From Prorocentrum cordatum (lineage: Eukaryota; Sar; Dinophyceae; Prorocentrales; Prorocentraceae), in contig CAUYUJ010001741.1 in the NCBI GenBank assembly GCA_963575745.1, forward strand, positions 1 through 64,000: 64,000 bases of DNA. The letters are read 5' to 3'. The position numbers and the translations under genes were made by a program. Positions 19,641-30,745 of the stretch are shown in pieces (positions within the stretch are counted from its first letter, which is position 1; every line of letters begins with the position of its first letter). The notes under the pieces were generated by a model. That model was not told where the DNA came from, did no database searches, and was given only the letters and a program-made list of their open reading frames with translations.

Positions 19641-20176
19641 GGCCAGACGGAGACGGAAGCTCAGGGACGCTGGCGTCTCCGCAGCACGGGAAACGTTGCT
19701 CCTCGGCGCCGTCGCCAGCCGCCCGCGGCTGTAGCAACTACCAGCGTACGAGCGCACGAGTAGCATGAACTCAAGGAAAGGCGCGGCGGACCATCGCGAC
19801 CAGGATGGATCTCCGATGAACGCGGGCTGCACGAGCGCACAAACGCTTCGCGCGACCCCCATCGGTTACCCCATCCTGGTCGCAATTCTCTGTGCCGCCC
19901 CTCTCCCCGAGTTCATCCTACGCGTCGTCCTCGTTGTTGTCTTCATCCTCGCATCCTCCTCCTCCCTCACCGCCGTCGCCCTCGATGTCCCGCGCCCTCC
20001 CACCCCTCCCCCACGTTGCGTCTTCGTCTGGTTCGTACCTCAGGCGGTGTACCCCCCCGCCCACGCCCTCATCGTCAGTCAGCGCCCTCCGTCGCCCTCA
20101 ACCTCGTTCCACCCTCCTCTTACCTCCATCCAGCCCTCCTCCAACAGCGGCGGAGGGCGCCGCGGCTCGAGCGCAC

Positions 20177-22417
20177 CTACTTGGTGAACTCCATGGCCTT
20201 GCAGGCCTCCATCACCTTCGCCAGTGCTGGATGCATCAGGTGGCTGTACGCGTACGGAGCATTCTTCGAGGCCGCCTGCTGCTTGACGACGAACGAGCTC
20301 AGCGCGGCCTCGTCCTGTGACGCCTCGATCTCTGCCAAGATCCTGCACTCCGCCGTGGAGCACTTCAGCCTGATGATCGTCTCGAGCGTTTTCTTCATCA
20401 GCTCATCGTCTGGATGCACCTTGAATGTCTGGGCGAAGTCGACCATGTCCTCATACGCGGTCGTGAGGTCCTTCGTGATCTTGTCGATCACGTCAGGGCT
20501 CCTGGTGATGATCGTCACCATCGCAGCCTTGACGATGGCTTTGAAGGAAGCGTCGGCCTTCAGCTTATCACCCCATGTCTTGCCCTTCTCCGTCACGCCG
20601 CCCGCGCCATCGAGCACTGACGGGCCGCCAGCCTTGATCTCGCTGGCCAGCAGGGCAGCCACGATCGCCTTCTTCTCCTGGTAGCCGACGTCGTAGCTCT
20701 CGGCCGCAGCGCGGTAAAGAGCCTCAACCTGGCCTCGAACGCCGTTGAAACTCACGGTGTCCAAGATCGCAGCCTGCACTTTGGACCACTCCCTCTCCAA
20801 GTTCAGCCATTGGCCATGCAGGCCGCGGAGCCTCACACACTTCACGTCGATCGCCAGACGCTCCTGAGCGGTTGCACCGATGCCCACGTAGTTCACCGCC
20901 GCCGAATGGAACGCGATGGACGCCTTCACATGGTCTACGAGCAGCTTCTTCTGGCCCTTCCCCTCGGGCGGCACGAACCACACGAGCTGCTCGAGGACCT
21001 CTACCCAAGTGGAGATCTCCGCCATCTGGTCCGTCCCGCCTGCCCCGAAGAGCAGATCGCGCAAGTGCTGGAACAACTTCTCGACTGCGGCCGTCATCTT
21101 CGTCTCGATGGGCTTGTCGGGGTCTCGCGTAGCACGAACGCCCTGGATCGCAACCATCAGCTCCTGGCGCCAACTCTGGCAGTCAGCTCCTGCCAAGTCG
21201 GTGATCTCGGTCAGCTTCGCGATCAGAGGCATGAGCTTCTCTTCACTCTCGCTGGCCGCGACCATCGGCTTCACCTTCTCTGCCTTGGCCTTGCACTGCA
21301 TCCAAGACAATGCAACACCTGGGAATCGCAGGGAGGCGACCGAGTCCATCATAGTCATGACCGCGTCGGCGTAGGTCACAGCGCTGTCATCAGAGTCCAA
21401 AGAGATCGCCTCGACCCTCTGCTCCAGGATCAAGCCCAACTTCTCGGAAGCCTCGTCGAAGAACTTACCCAACGCAATCTGCAATATCTTGACAACAGTG
21501 GTGTCCGAACCATTCCTGCAGCCGGCCTTCTTAGCACCCCACAACGCCAAGCTGGCCGCCAAACTCGTCCGAGCGCTAGGCGAAGTCGGCGTTGCCGTCC
21601 CCTCACAGAACTCAGTCTCCATAATCTCTCTGAACGAAGTGATGGCTGAAGGGTACACCGCGAGCTTCACCATCATGTCGTCGTAGCTTGTCTTCAAAGC
21701 CGCTGATTTCCTGATGCACGGTACGACGAGTGTCGGCGCAACCCTCTTGACCAGCTCCGAGTCGGCATTGGGGCCGAAAAACTTCATGAATGGAACCACG
21801 TACTTGACATCGGCGGCGTCGGCGATGTGAATCGTCGCGCGCGCGAGCGCGAGCACCGTCTGTATTGCCGACATCTCGTCGGGCCCCATCTCGGAGTGGA
21901 TGAACGAGCACACGATGTTGTCGAACGATCGCAGGTTCATCAAGGAGGCCTCCCCGTCGGTGTCGTCGAAACTCAGCACCAGCGGGCCCAAGATGCCCGA
22001 TGCGGCGAAGTATTCGAATTTGTTGATCTTCTCCTGGGGGCTCAACGAGAGGGACCGAACCTTCGGGTCGAGCGGGTCGAAGTCGTCGAGGTCCGCGTCG
22101 GGGCCGCCTGGCGCCGTCATCATGATGGCCCCCGTGAGGAACGCTAACTTCGTAACGGTGTCTTCCTGTCCAATTGGCCACTTGGGAACAGCGTTGGCGA
22201 GGGCCCTGTGCACGCAAGCCTCCTGGAGCTGCGCGGGCCACATGACGTCTGCCTTCTTGAGCAGTGTCAGCTCGTCGCCGACGGTATTGAACTCTCCGAA
22301 CTGGATGTGCTTCGTGTCCGAGCACGCCTCCGCGGCCTTCGCGAGCTCCAGGCGCGCATGGAGAAGGTTGGCCTTCTGCAAGTCCGAGGCCGCACCCGAG
22401 ACACGCAGCATTCCGAC
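20177..22417 (-). CDS. Large exon of an unknown helical host protein
   Basis: The frame is open from 22567, but coding character starts at about 22417, where a minus-strand GGGCAG|GTCGGA acceptor fits. From there about 746 residues run to TAA at 20177. The sequence is Ala/Leu/Lys/Glu-rich and mostly helical with normal codon usage, e.g. SDLQKANLLHARLELAKAAE near the start and SHLMHPALAKVMEACKAMEF at the end. No catalytic motif or membrane segment is seen. The 23692-24878 exon lies upstream on the same strand; I think both belong to one gene (zinc-binding head plus helical body), but no donor/acceptor pair with matching phase could be proven. Unrecognised family. Confidence 0.7.
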   Translation of the reverse strand, partial: VGMLRVSGAASDLQKANLLHARLELAKAAEACSDTKHIQFGEFNTVGDELTLLKKADVMWPAQLQEACVHRALANAVPKWPIGQEDTVTKLAFLTGAIMMTAPGGPDADLDDFDPLDPKVRSLSLSPQEKINKFEYFAASGILGPLVLSFDDTDGEASLMNLRSFDNIVCSFIHSEMGPDEMSAIQTVLALARATIHIADAADVKYVVPFMKFFGPNADSELVKRVAPTLVVPCIRKSAALKTSYDDMMVKLAVYPSAITSFREIMETEFCEGTATPTSPSARTSLAASLALWGAKKAGCRNGSDTTVVKILQIALGKFFDEASEKLGLILEQRVEAISLDSDDSAVTYADAVMTMMDSVASLRFPGVALSWMQCKAKAEKVKPMVAASESEEKLMPLIAKLTEITDLAGADCQSWRQELMVAIQGVRATRDPDKPIETKMTAAVEKLFQHLRDLLFGAGGTDQMAEISTWVEVLEQLVWFVPPEGKGQKKLLVDHVKASIAFHSAAVNYVGIGATAQERLAIDVKCVRLRGLHGQWLNLEREWSKVQAAILDTVSFNGVRGQVEALYRAAAESYDVGYQEKKAIVAALLASEIKAGGPSVLDGAGGVTEKGKTWGDKLKADASFKAIVKAAMVTIITRSPDVIDKITKDLTTAYEDMVDFAQTFKVHPDDELMKKTLETIIRLKCSTAECRILAEIEASQDEAALSSFVVKQQAASKNAPYAYSHLMHPALAKVMEACKAMEFTK

Positions 22418-23653
22418 CTGCCCATGGGGCGCAAGCGCATGAGAACGAAGATTAGTGGTACTACATGGTTTCTTTCGGGTCGGAGGGCATACTACCCTCC
22501 CCACGCGCCCGCGCTCCCCCTGCGCCTGGGCAGAGGGGCGGCGGGCCATCAGCACAAGCTGATCCAAAATGGCCCCAACACCCCCTCGGGACAGCTAGAA
22601 TGCATTGGCCGCCGCGCGGCTCAAGATAGCCCGATGCCACTTGACGGCCCTCGAGCCACCTAGGCCCAAGCGCCGCCCCACGACAAGGCAACCCCATCGC
22701 AGGACCCCTCCCCCCACGCAGGCTCGCCCAAGCGGCCAACGCCTTGCAGAAACCAGATGGGGGCCACGAATGCTGCGTCTCGCCGCTGCACTCTCTTGGA
22801 AACCCTCCGCAGCTCGGGCGGGGCGGGGGGGGGCAACGAGGCCCAATGCAACCCAATGGGCACCGCATGATGCTCCAGGAAGGCCCGAACAACGTTCAGA
22901 GCCACGCCGAGCCGCCCAAGAGCCGTCAAGGGGAATAGATACGAGGGCCTAGAAGGACGCCAAGAGTCAAACACGCAAATTGCGTGATGCATCTTACCCA
23001 GGATGGCATGCGTGGGCGGGGGCGAATACTCGAACGCGGAGCCGCGAGGATGGCTGAGATGCGCACCAGAAAGCCCATGACCCCCCACCCCCCCGATGGC
23101 CAACCCTAAAGGAACCCCAAGTCGATCAAGGAGCCGCGGGCGCGTCAGAAGACCACCGCCTGCCCCCAAACACGTCCGACTAGCGCCCGAGAGCTCCGAC
23201 ACATGATGCAGTTACATTGCCCCCTCGAATGGGGCCCATGACACCCGAGCGTCTCCGCACTCGCCAGGGCAAAGACACATGTCCTGCACCGCGCCCGCGA
23301 CCAGCCGAGAGGGGGGGAAGGAGGGTGGAGAGAGGGAGGAGGGAGGTGGGAGGAGGGAGGCGGGAGGAGGGAGGAAGTAGGAGGAGGGAGGAGGGGGAAG
23401 GGAGGAGGAGGGGGAGGGAGGAGTGAGGGGTGGCGCACCTCGAGACCGCTCGCGATCCTTCTCCCCTTTCCCCCCGTCCACCCATCCCCCATCGTCCTCT
23501 TCCAGCTCCCCTCGCCATCCAGCCGCGTCCTCCTCCTCCTCCGTCGTCCTCGTCAAATTCCTCTCTCCCCCGCCCCCGTCGCCCCTCTTTAACTCCCACC
23601 TCCTCCTCCTCCTCCTCCTCCTCCCCTTCAACCTCCTGAGCGCCATTGCTACG
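22418..23653. other. Spacer or intron with purine/pyrimidine tracts
   Basis: It holds no recognisable coding sequence. A GGA-rich purine tract (23307-23425) is followed by a TCC-rich pyrimidine tract (23470-23636); together they form an imperfect mirror/inverted pair able to make a long hairpin or triplex. Confidence 0.6.
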
Positions 23654-23691
23654 TGGGCTGGCGGAGATGCGCGAAGCGTCAATCATTGTTC

Positions 23692-24878
23692 TTACTCGCG
23701 CATGCGCCTCCTCGAGTGCCCCTGCTTCGTCGAGCCGCTGAGGATCGCGTCAATGTTCAGCTTGTCGTCGTCACCGAGTACGCTCCTCACGGCGTCGGAG
23801 TCGCGAGGAGATCTCGCTGGCGACCTGGCGGGGCCCTTCTCCTCCACGATGGTCTTGCCGCTGGACTTCTTCTGGGCGGCAACTGCTCTGGATGCCAAAG
23901 TCGGCACGTTGACAGCCGACAGCGTCTCACCAAAACCATCAGCACTACCACCTGCCTTACTTGGCGTCTCCACGGCGGCCTCGGAAGCACAAGGTGGAGC
24001 CGCCAGTTCCTGGATCTTCCCGTTGACGTCATCCACCGTCAAGGATGCGTTCCTGCAGAGCTTCACGAATGCGTCCTCGTTCTTCGACGGGCAGGTGAGG
24101 TAGTCCAGCATCTTGGCGGCGTGCTTGTCGCACAGCTGACGGGACGGATCCACGAACACCTCCTGGTCTTCAACCTCGATGTTGAAGTACAGCTCGTACG
24201 AGACGCCTGCGGCACCGAAGGAGCCGTCGTCGTGGATGAGGACGCCCTTGAACTTCTCCTGGCTGTAGAACGGCTGCGGGAGGTCCTTCGCGACGAAGCC
24301 AAGCTCTTGGTATTCCTTGCCGAACCTCGCCAGGAACTCCGACGGCCTGAGCCCTCTCATGCGGACGAACGCCTTCGCCCCTGCCATGAGATTCTTGGTG
24401 ACGTGGCGCGGGAAGAAGTCCTTCTGAGACGGGTCTGTCGACTTCTCCCACACGACGCAAGCCTTCTCGAATGCGTCGTTGTAATCTTTCTTATGATGGC
24501 ACTGCTGGCACACATGCGCCCACGTGCCGTCCATGCTGAACCCGATATTGTACACACACCAACACTTCTTGCAGCCATTGCCATACATGGTCGTCTCCGT
24601 CACGACGCCTTTCTTGTCAGTCTTGATGATGATGAACGCCCAGTTGTCAGCGCCAATCTCTGTGGCCTGAACTCCGCATCTGGCGCACGGCGACAGCTTC
24701 TTCGGGATCTCGCCAGCCGTGCCAGGCGTCGGGGCACCTGCGACGGGCACCAACGCAGGCTGACTCCATCGGTGGGCGCTCGAAGAGACGAGCCCGCACT
24801 GACCCCCAACCTCGACCCCGTGCCGAACGGCACTGGCCTCACAAGAAGCCATCCCTTGGCCCCAGGACGGTTGCGAAG
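23692..24878 (-). CDS. Exon 2 of an unknown gene with Cys-rich zinc-binding module
   Basis: A GCAG acceptor at 24880-24879 starts the exon at 24878, and joining to the 25158-25038 exon keeps the frame. 395 residues run to TAA at 23692. An N-terminal Pro/Ala region leads to a Cys/His cluster: CARCG, then CKKCWC, then CQQCHHKKD (about residues 65-135), enough for one or two zinc sites. A globular middle follows (AFVRMRGLRPSEFLARFG; VSYELYFNIEVEDQEVFVD), then a Ser/Lys-rich tail ending in basic RRRM. The family resembles zinc-binding heads of dinoflagellate predicted proteins I have seen, but I cannot name it. The tail may be a true C-terminus or run into a donor. Confidence 0.7.
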
Positions 24879-25037
24879 CTGCGGTGGTTTCAAAAAAACA
24901 CTCCTCCCTCTTCCATCCCCTCCACTCCCACCTTCACCCTCCCCGTGCCGTCGCTGTGCGTCTCTCACTCCTCCAGTTTCCATTCATCATCCCCCCCTCC
25001 TGTTCTCTCGACGCTGTGGTTATCATCCCCCGCCAAC

Positions 25038-25158
25038 CTGCTTTGGGGCCCTTCGCATCTCCTGCCTCCGCCTTCGTCTTCTTGGCGCCCCTGCGGCCCG
25101 TCACGACGGAGGCGGCGTCGTCTGCTGTCGAGCCCGCGGCAGCGTCCTTGCGCTTCAT
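25038..25158 (-). CDS. Exon 1 of the Cys-rich gene, with start codon
   Basis: ATG at 25158 opens 40 codons plus one base (MKRKDAAAGSTADDAASV...GPKAG), Lys/Ala-rich and nuclear-like. It ends in GCAG|GTTGGC, a standard donor. The phase (1) matches the acceptor at 24879, giving an intron of 159 bases (25037-24879). Upstream on the minus strand is a T-rich tract followed by AG about 15 bases before the ATG, which would suit spliced-leader addition. Confidence 0.6.
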
Positions 25159-27208
25159 GGCGGAGAGCTCTCGGGCGGCCGTGCAGAAACCAGCCCAACA
25201 GCACAAACCAAAAAAAAGGCGCCGCCTCAATAACGAAGAGATCAGCCCGACCCGAAATGGCCGCAGCGAGGACGGGAAAGAGGGGAGTTGGGCAGAGCGC
25301 CCGTCCGAGCGAGCCTCGAGGTCGTCCCAGGGGGCCGCGGGATTGGTTGAGGTGTTTGCAGGGTTGAGTAAGGCCCCCGAGCACGCCCGAGGGGGTCCAA
25401 GGTGGCCCCGCGATTTCACTAAGGGCCATCAGACTGTCGTGATATCGCTTCCTGGGGGGTTGCCGATGGCTCTTGGGTGATGCATCGGGGGGAGGGGTGG
25501 GGGGGTGGCCTTTTGGGGGCCTGAGGGTGTTACGAGCCCTCCTCTTCTTCCTCATCCTCCTCCTCCTCCCTCTCCTCATCCTCCTCTTCCTCCTCCTCCT
25601 CCTCCTCCTCCTCGTCCTCCCCCTCCTCCCCCCTTCTCCTCCTCTCCCTCCTCCTCCCCTTCCTCCTCCTCCTCCTCATCCTTCTCCTCCTCCCCGTCCC
25701 CCCTGCACCTCCTTCGGGGAAGGGCGATCTGAGACACTGGGAACGCAACGTCAGTTGGTTCCTGGAACCCTCCCAGGTTCCAATCGCACCAGTGTTTCGA
25801 CCTGCGTCCAGCCGCGGTGACGAGAGAACCCCCGAAGGCCAACAACAAGTGCCTCAACCGCCCTCCACTGAGATCCGCAACCATGCTCGACGCCATGAGG
25901 CTCTCGGTGGGCCTCGGGAGCGTCGAAGACACACTCGAGACAAGCCAGCCCCAGGACAAGTCTTTTGGCAACCAGGTGTGTGAGAACGTCGAGAACCAGG
26001 GTACACCAAGAGGGAGGGTGACCCGGATGGGGGGTCAACGTTCGATCGATGGGCGCACCGAAGTGCCCCAGGCATATGCCCCCCGCCTGCCCGCCCTCCC
26101 CATCCTCCCACCCTCCTCTTCCTCCTCCTCATCCTCCTGCTCCTCCTCCTCCCCCTCCTCCCCATCCTCATCACCCTCATCATCCTCCTCCTCATCCTCC
26201 TCCTCATCCCCCGCTCTCGGGACGTATCGACTGCAAATTCCGACTGATCACCCCTCCCTCTCTCCTTCGCGTTCGTTCGCGCCGCGCGGCAACGCGGCGG
26301 CGCGCCAGTCGGAGGCGCCTGGTAGTTCAAGTACTGAACCAGCAGTCGGGAAGGAGGATGATGATGCGGAGGAGGAGGAGGAGGAGGAGAAGGGATGGAG
26401 GTGAGGGGGGCAGGAGGAGGGGGAGGAGGATGGGGGAGGAGGGGGAGGGGGAGGAGGAGGAGGAGGAGGAGGAGGAGGAGGAAGAGGAGAAGGAGGGCGA
26501 CGGCGTCGGCGACTGCGACGCGACGCAGCTGAAGACGACGTCGACGGCGATGGCGACGTCATCGAATGCGACGGCGACGTCGACGGCGGTGGCGACTGCG
26601 ACGATTCCGATTCCGATTCCGACGACGACAACAATAGCAAAGGAGGCCGACGCATGAACCCCATGCCATATTCTGAGGCACCGAGCCCTCGATCCAACAC
26701 AAGCGGCGAGGCAGCACGGAGGCGGTCGGGCCCGCCTGGAACTTGTGGTCAGGCGGCCGCCAGGCAGCGGCCGAAGGAAGAATGCGGCAGGCAGGACGAA
26801 CCAACTCCCCTGTCATCCATCATTCGCCCCTGGGCTCTCGTAGACCATCCTTCCCTGCCGCTGTCCTCCCACCCTCTTCCAGCAACATCTTGCGCCCTAG
26901 CCCCTTGCACTTCTCCCACCATGATGCGCTCGTGTAGCCTACGCGGTGCCCCACCGTGCTTTTGTGCGTTCTACAGCATAGCGCACGTGCCACACATAAC
27001 ACCTCCTCATATATCATCCCCCTCCTTACACTTCCCCCCACCCTCATGTCTTAGAATTTGCCCGTAGTGTTTGAACCCTGGTATTGTTTGTGTCTTCGCT
27101 CCTCCTCACCTCTGTGCTCCTCCCCGTTGCTCATCCTCCCCTCCTAGTACTGGCTGCTGCATCTCAAGGCGCAGAGCGGGCCAGCAGGCTCAGCAAACGC
27201 CACCATAC
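25159..27208. other. Spacer with CT- and GGA-rich tracts
   Basis: Pyrimidine (TCC) tracts lie at 25535-25705 and 26105-26215, a GGA tract at 26355-26490, and a GAC/GGC-rich patch at 26490-26635. No coding-like frame was found; long Pro/Ser/Arg ORFs are artefacts. Confidence 0.6.
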
Positions 27209-27570
27209 CTGACGAGGCGGTCCTCGGACTTGGAACTCGAACCCTGGGACGGACTCTGGCCCAGCGGCATGACTGGCGGGAGCGGCAACAACTTCGACAA
27301 CCTGCCCAGAGCCGTTGGTGCGGTCTGCGCGCCCTTGTCCTTGGTTTTCTTGATATGGTTCGAGGCCTTGGCGATCGCGGTTTTGATCACGGGGTTCTTA
27401 CTCTTACCAATCGCAGTGGCGATGTCCTGAAACGTACGTTCGTACTCTCGTGCCTCCTGCCGCTGGCCTTTCAGGTCTTGTTTCAAAACCATCACCTGTC
27501 CCAAGAGCTCCCCCCTCTTCATCTTGTGAGGGTCCTTCGGCATACTCTCGTGAGAACTATGCGGGGTGCA
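27209..27570 (-). CDS. Exon encoding a basic helical segment, unknown gene
   Basis: The acceptor is CTTTCCTGCAG at 27571-27572 (a second possible acceptor TTCTTGCAG lies 23 bases upstream), and the donor is GTCAG|GTATGG at 27208. About 120 residues: MPKDPHKMKRGELLGQVMVL, then a Gln/Glu/Lys-rich helix with EYERTFQDIATAIGKSKNPV, then a Pro/Ser-rich tail. If the donor is not used, a TGA follows five codons on (27190), so this could also be a terminal exon. Not recognised; could be the 5' part of the gene at 25158-20177 or the end of another. Confidence 0.5.
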
Positions 27571-27982
27571 CTGCAGGAAAGATGCGGAGGGCACTGCAAG
27601 AACGACACGGAAGAATTGCAACGGCTAAGCCGATTTGAGCCAGAGAACCGCGAACGGAGTGGCGGTACCAACTGATGAACACAGTTGTTTGTGAAAGGCT
27701 TGCAAGCAGTGCAACTGCATTCATGTAAGCAATACAATACATGCAACAATCACGCACAATACATGAATTGGCCCCAGGAAATGCAATGCACGCACGCAGT
27801 ACACTTGCAACTTGTCGCTGGTGCTTCTGCTAACGGTGCGGCACACTGCGTGGTTAGATTGTGTTGGTGTAAATGCGATAATATACCTTCTATCCAAGAA
27901 TTAATTGGCACCCCTGAGCGCACTATCGGTTCGCCATACGTTGCGCAACACGCTTGCCAAGTGGGCCCTCTTCCCTCGACCT

Positions 27983-28159
27983 CCCCCCCGCCTCCCCCCC
28001 CCCCCCCCCCCCCACCCCCCCCCGCCGCAACAAACACGCGCCCCCCAGCCCCTTGCTTTCCCGTACATCCCGCGCCCCCAAGCGCCATCCCCCCCCCAAA
28101 CCTAAAGCGCCGCGCAGTTGGAAGCGGCCGCGGGGGGGGCAGCGGTTGGGATGGTAGCG

Positions 28160-28229
<70 letters not shown>
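27983..28229. repeat. Poly-C tract and 69-base poly-G tract
   Basis: C-rich run at about 27983-28022 with stretches of up to about 20 C. An uninterrupted run of 69 G spans 28161-28229. Poly-Gly (plus) and poly-Pro (minus) frames across it are artefacts. Confidence 0.95.
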
Positions 28230-28230
<1 letters not shown>

Positions 28231-29700
28231 TGGTGGTTGGTGGGCATGCGAGTGGCGGCTCGGAAGGTTGCGCGCGTCGGGTGGCCGCTTGGACGGGTGC
28301 GTGGGTGCGCGGGTTGCAGGTGGGTCTCGCATGGGTGGTGGGTGGGAGGTGGGTGGGTGGTGGGCGATGGGTGGGCGGGTGGTGGGTGGACGGGTGGAGG
28401 GCGGGCGGTGCGTGGACGGTGGATGGGCGGCGGGCGGGCGGCGGGCGAGCGGCGTGGTGGCGGCTGGTGGCCAGCGGGCGGTGGGCGGATGGAAGCGCGC
28501 GGGCGCGTGGGGTGTGGGCGGGTTGTGGCAGAGGAAAAGCGGCGGGATGGCGGGGGAGGGTGCAATCAGCAACATGGCCCGCAGCGCAGAGATTCAAAGG
28601 CCATCTGGAGAACTGCGGTCCAATCCCCGACCCCTTGAAGAGGGGCACCCCTGCAACACGAACTGCGTTTTTAACCGAAGCAAAGCTGGTCCCCCAGGTG
28701 GGCGCGGAGGGGGCGCATCAGAGGGGCACCCCTGTAACGCCAGGCTGGCGGGCGCGCGCATGGGCGCGTGGCGGGCGGGCGGTGCGTGGTGGGCGGGTGG
28801 TAGGTAGGTGGTGGGTGGGTTGTGGGTGGACGTGGGTGGGCTTAAAGTCGGCGGTGCGGCTGGTGGTCGGTGCGTTGGTTGCGGTGGGCGGTTATCGAGG
28901 GGCGGTTGGGTGGTGCGTTCGTGACGCCCCTAACTCTGCGCGGGCGCCCCCGCCCCGCGCGGGGGGGGGCCCTCGGGCGCCTCCCGACGAGGCCCCGTGC
29001 GAGCCACCGAGGGCTTGGTAGCCCTTGCTTCTCTGTTGAAAACCCTATGGGTGCTCTTTTGCCCTCTGTGGCCCTTCGGTGAAGTCATGGGGTCCTTTCG
29101 TGGTCCTGCTTGGGGCCTAGGCGTGCTACTGGGCCCAAAGCACAAGGGGGACCACTTTCGGGAAGTGGTGCCCCTCGCGTTTGTTTGGCGGCGCCCCAAA
29201 GCGCGAAGGACCGAATCGCCGCGCCCGCGCGGGCGCGAGGGGTGGCGCGGACGCCAGGTGCCAGCCCATTAGAAAGAAGGTTTTAAGCAACGTCTGACTT
29301 GCCTGGGCGCGAACACTAAACGATGACAACAGCGGATGCGGCGAATGGGCGCACGACGGATGCCCGACCCCTGTATGAAAGCACCTTCCACCCTTGTCAG
29401 GGGGCGCCCCCATGCCCCTGTTAGGCGGCGCGCTGGCGCCCAACCCCCGCCCCCTGCCAGGAGGCACCCTTGCAGCGCAAAGTGCATGTTTCATTGGTGC
29501 GAAACTAGCTCTCCAGGTGGAGGGGCCCCATTGGGGGGGGGGGCGCAGCTGTAGCGCCAGGGTGGCTGCGCATGGTGGGTGCGCGGTGGGCGCGCGGCGG
29601 GCGGTGGGCTGGCGGTGGGCGGGCGGTCGCGCGTGGCGGGTGGCGGGTGGGTGGCGGGAACGCTGGCGGGCGGTGGATGGGCGAGTGGCGCACGGGCAAT
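28230..29700. repeat. GGTGGGCGG-type VNTR with diverged ~120-bp duplication
   Basis: 28230-28530, 28740-28900 and 29565-29700 consist of drifting GTGGGTGGGCGG-like words. Embedded blocks at 28630-28760 and 29455-29575 are related (GGCACCC.TGCA.C...CTC/CCCAGGTGG...GTAACGCCAGG). A third, shorter relative lies at 29380-29420. G-quadruplex-prone on the plus strand. Confidence 0.75.
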
Positions 29701-30154
29701 GCGCGGCGGCGGCGGCGCTGCGCACCCCCCCCCCGCCCCCCGCCCCCACCATATTCCAGCGCCGCAATGTTCGAAAACCGCGCGGCGGCACCGCGCGCCG
29801 CCGCGGCCGCGCAGCTATAAGGCCCCCGTGCCGCGCATGGCCTGGCAAACTAGAGACACCGTTGCCCGCGAAATCCGCACCGCCCCGCAACCGCCCTGCA
29901 ACCCCTTGTAGATTGCGAAAATTCAAGCCCACATTCCGCGCCACGCGGCCGATGTCTATTGCGGGGGCACTACGAATTGGCGGCCGCGCGCCATGCAAAC
30001 ATCGGCGCGAAACTGCATGGCTCCGCGCGAGGAAACCGCTGAAGGCAAGCGGGCGGGCGCGCGCGTCGGACAAGGCAGAGCGCCGCTTAGCCGCGATCGA
30101 CCGTCTCGGAGGGCAGCAGCTGACATCGTCATGACAGACGGATCCGCGGCCGAA

Positions 30155-30300
30155 CAAATAAATCAAGAAAAAAAAAATATATAGAAAAAAGACAAAAAAT
30201 AAAAGAGACAAAACCACTAGGCGATAATGCAAAACTAACAAAAGTAGCCTAACCAAAAATCAAAGCATGCCGCCCTAACACGTAACTTACGTTAAACAAC
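30155..30300. repeat. A-rich tract
   Basis: A-rich sequence (runs of A with TATATAG, AAAAGAGAC) in an otherwise GC-rich area. A similar tract lies at 32638-32790. Either could be the decayed poly(A) end of a retroposed sequence. Confidence 0.6.
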
Positions 30301-30524
30301 CGCGAACAACCCCAACCAATGGCTGCGCGACAAAGCGGCTAGCGCCATGGGCGGCGTTGATCGCCACGGGACAAGCACAGCCGCCAGCATTCAAGCCAGC
30401 AGACGCTTGCCGCGCGCTTCCAGCGGCGCCCGCGAGCCCGCGAAGAGCGCGGTCGCCTGGACTGATCGCAGAGATATCTTGACCACAAACGAAAAGACAA
30501 TTGACCTGCTCGCGCTAGCGGTGA

Positions 30525-30745
30525 GACAAGTTTGGGACAAATGAAAAGACAAATTTGTCCCGCCGAACCCTGGGGGCTAAAAACAGGAGACAAATTTGAG
30601 ACAAATTTGTCACAAATTTGTCGTTTTGGGACAATTTTGAAACAAATTTGTCACAAATTTGTCCCCATGCGAAATCGATGCGGTTTGGATTGTCTCTTGG
30701 TTTGTCTCCTCCCGAAAGTCGGATGCAAAATTTGTCTCCGCGATT
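30525..30745. repeat. Clustered palindrome GACAAATTTGTC array
   Basis: The 12-base perfect palindrome GACAAATTTGTC and close variants (GACAAATTTGAG, CACAAATTTGTC, GACAAATGAAAA, AAAATTTGTC) occur about eight times within 200 bases. They are separated by short linkers and flanked by TTTGTCTCC words. Confidence 0.85.

Noticed and set aside
18456-19862. 468-codon minus-strand ORF
   Set aside because: Arg/Pro/Ser composition, contains a GGA-tract translation; overlaps a different frame with better composition.
27685-28648. ORFs with poly-Gly (plus) and poly-Pro (minus)
   Set aside because: Direct translation of the 69-base G run and C-rich flank; no other coding signal.
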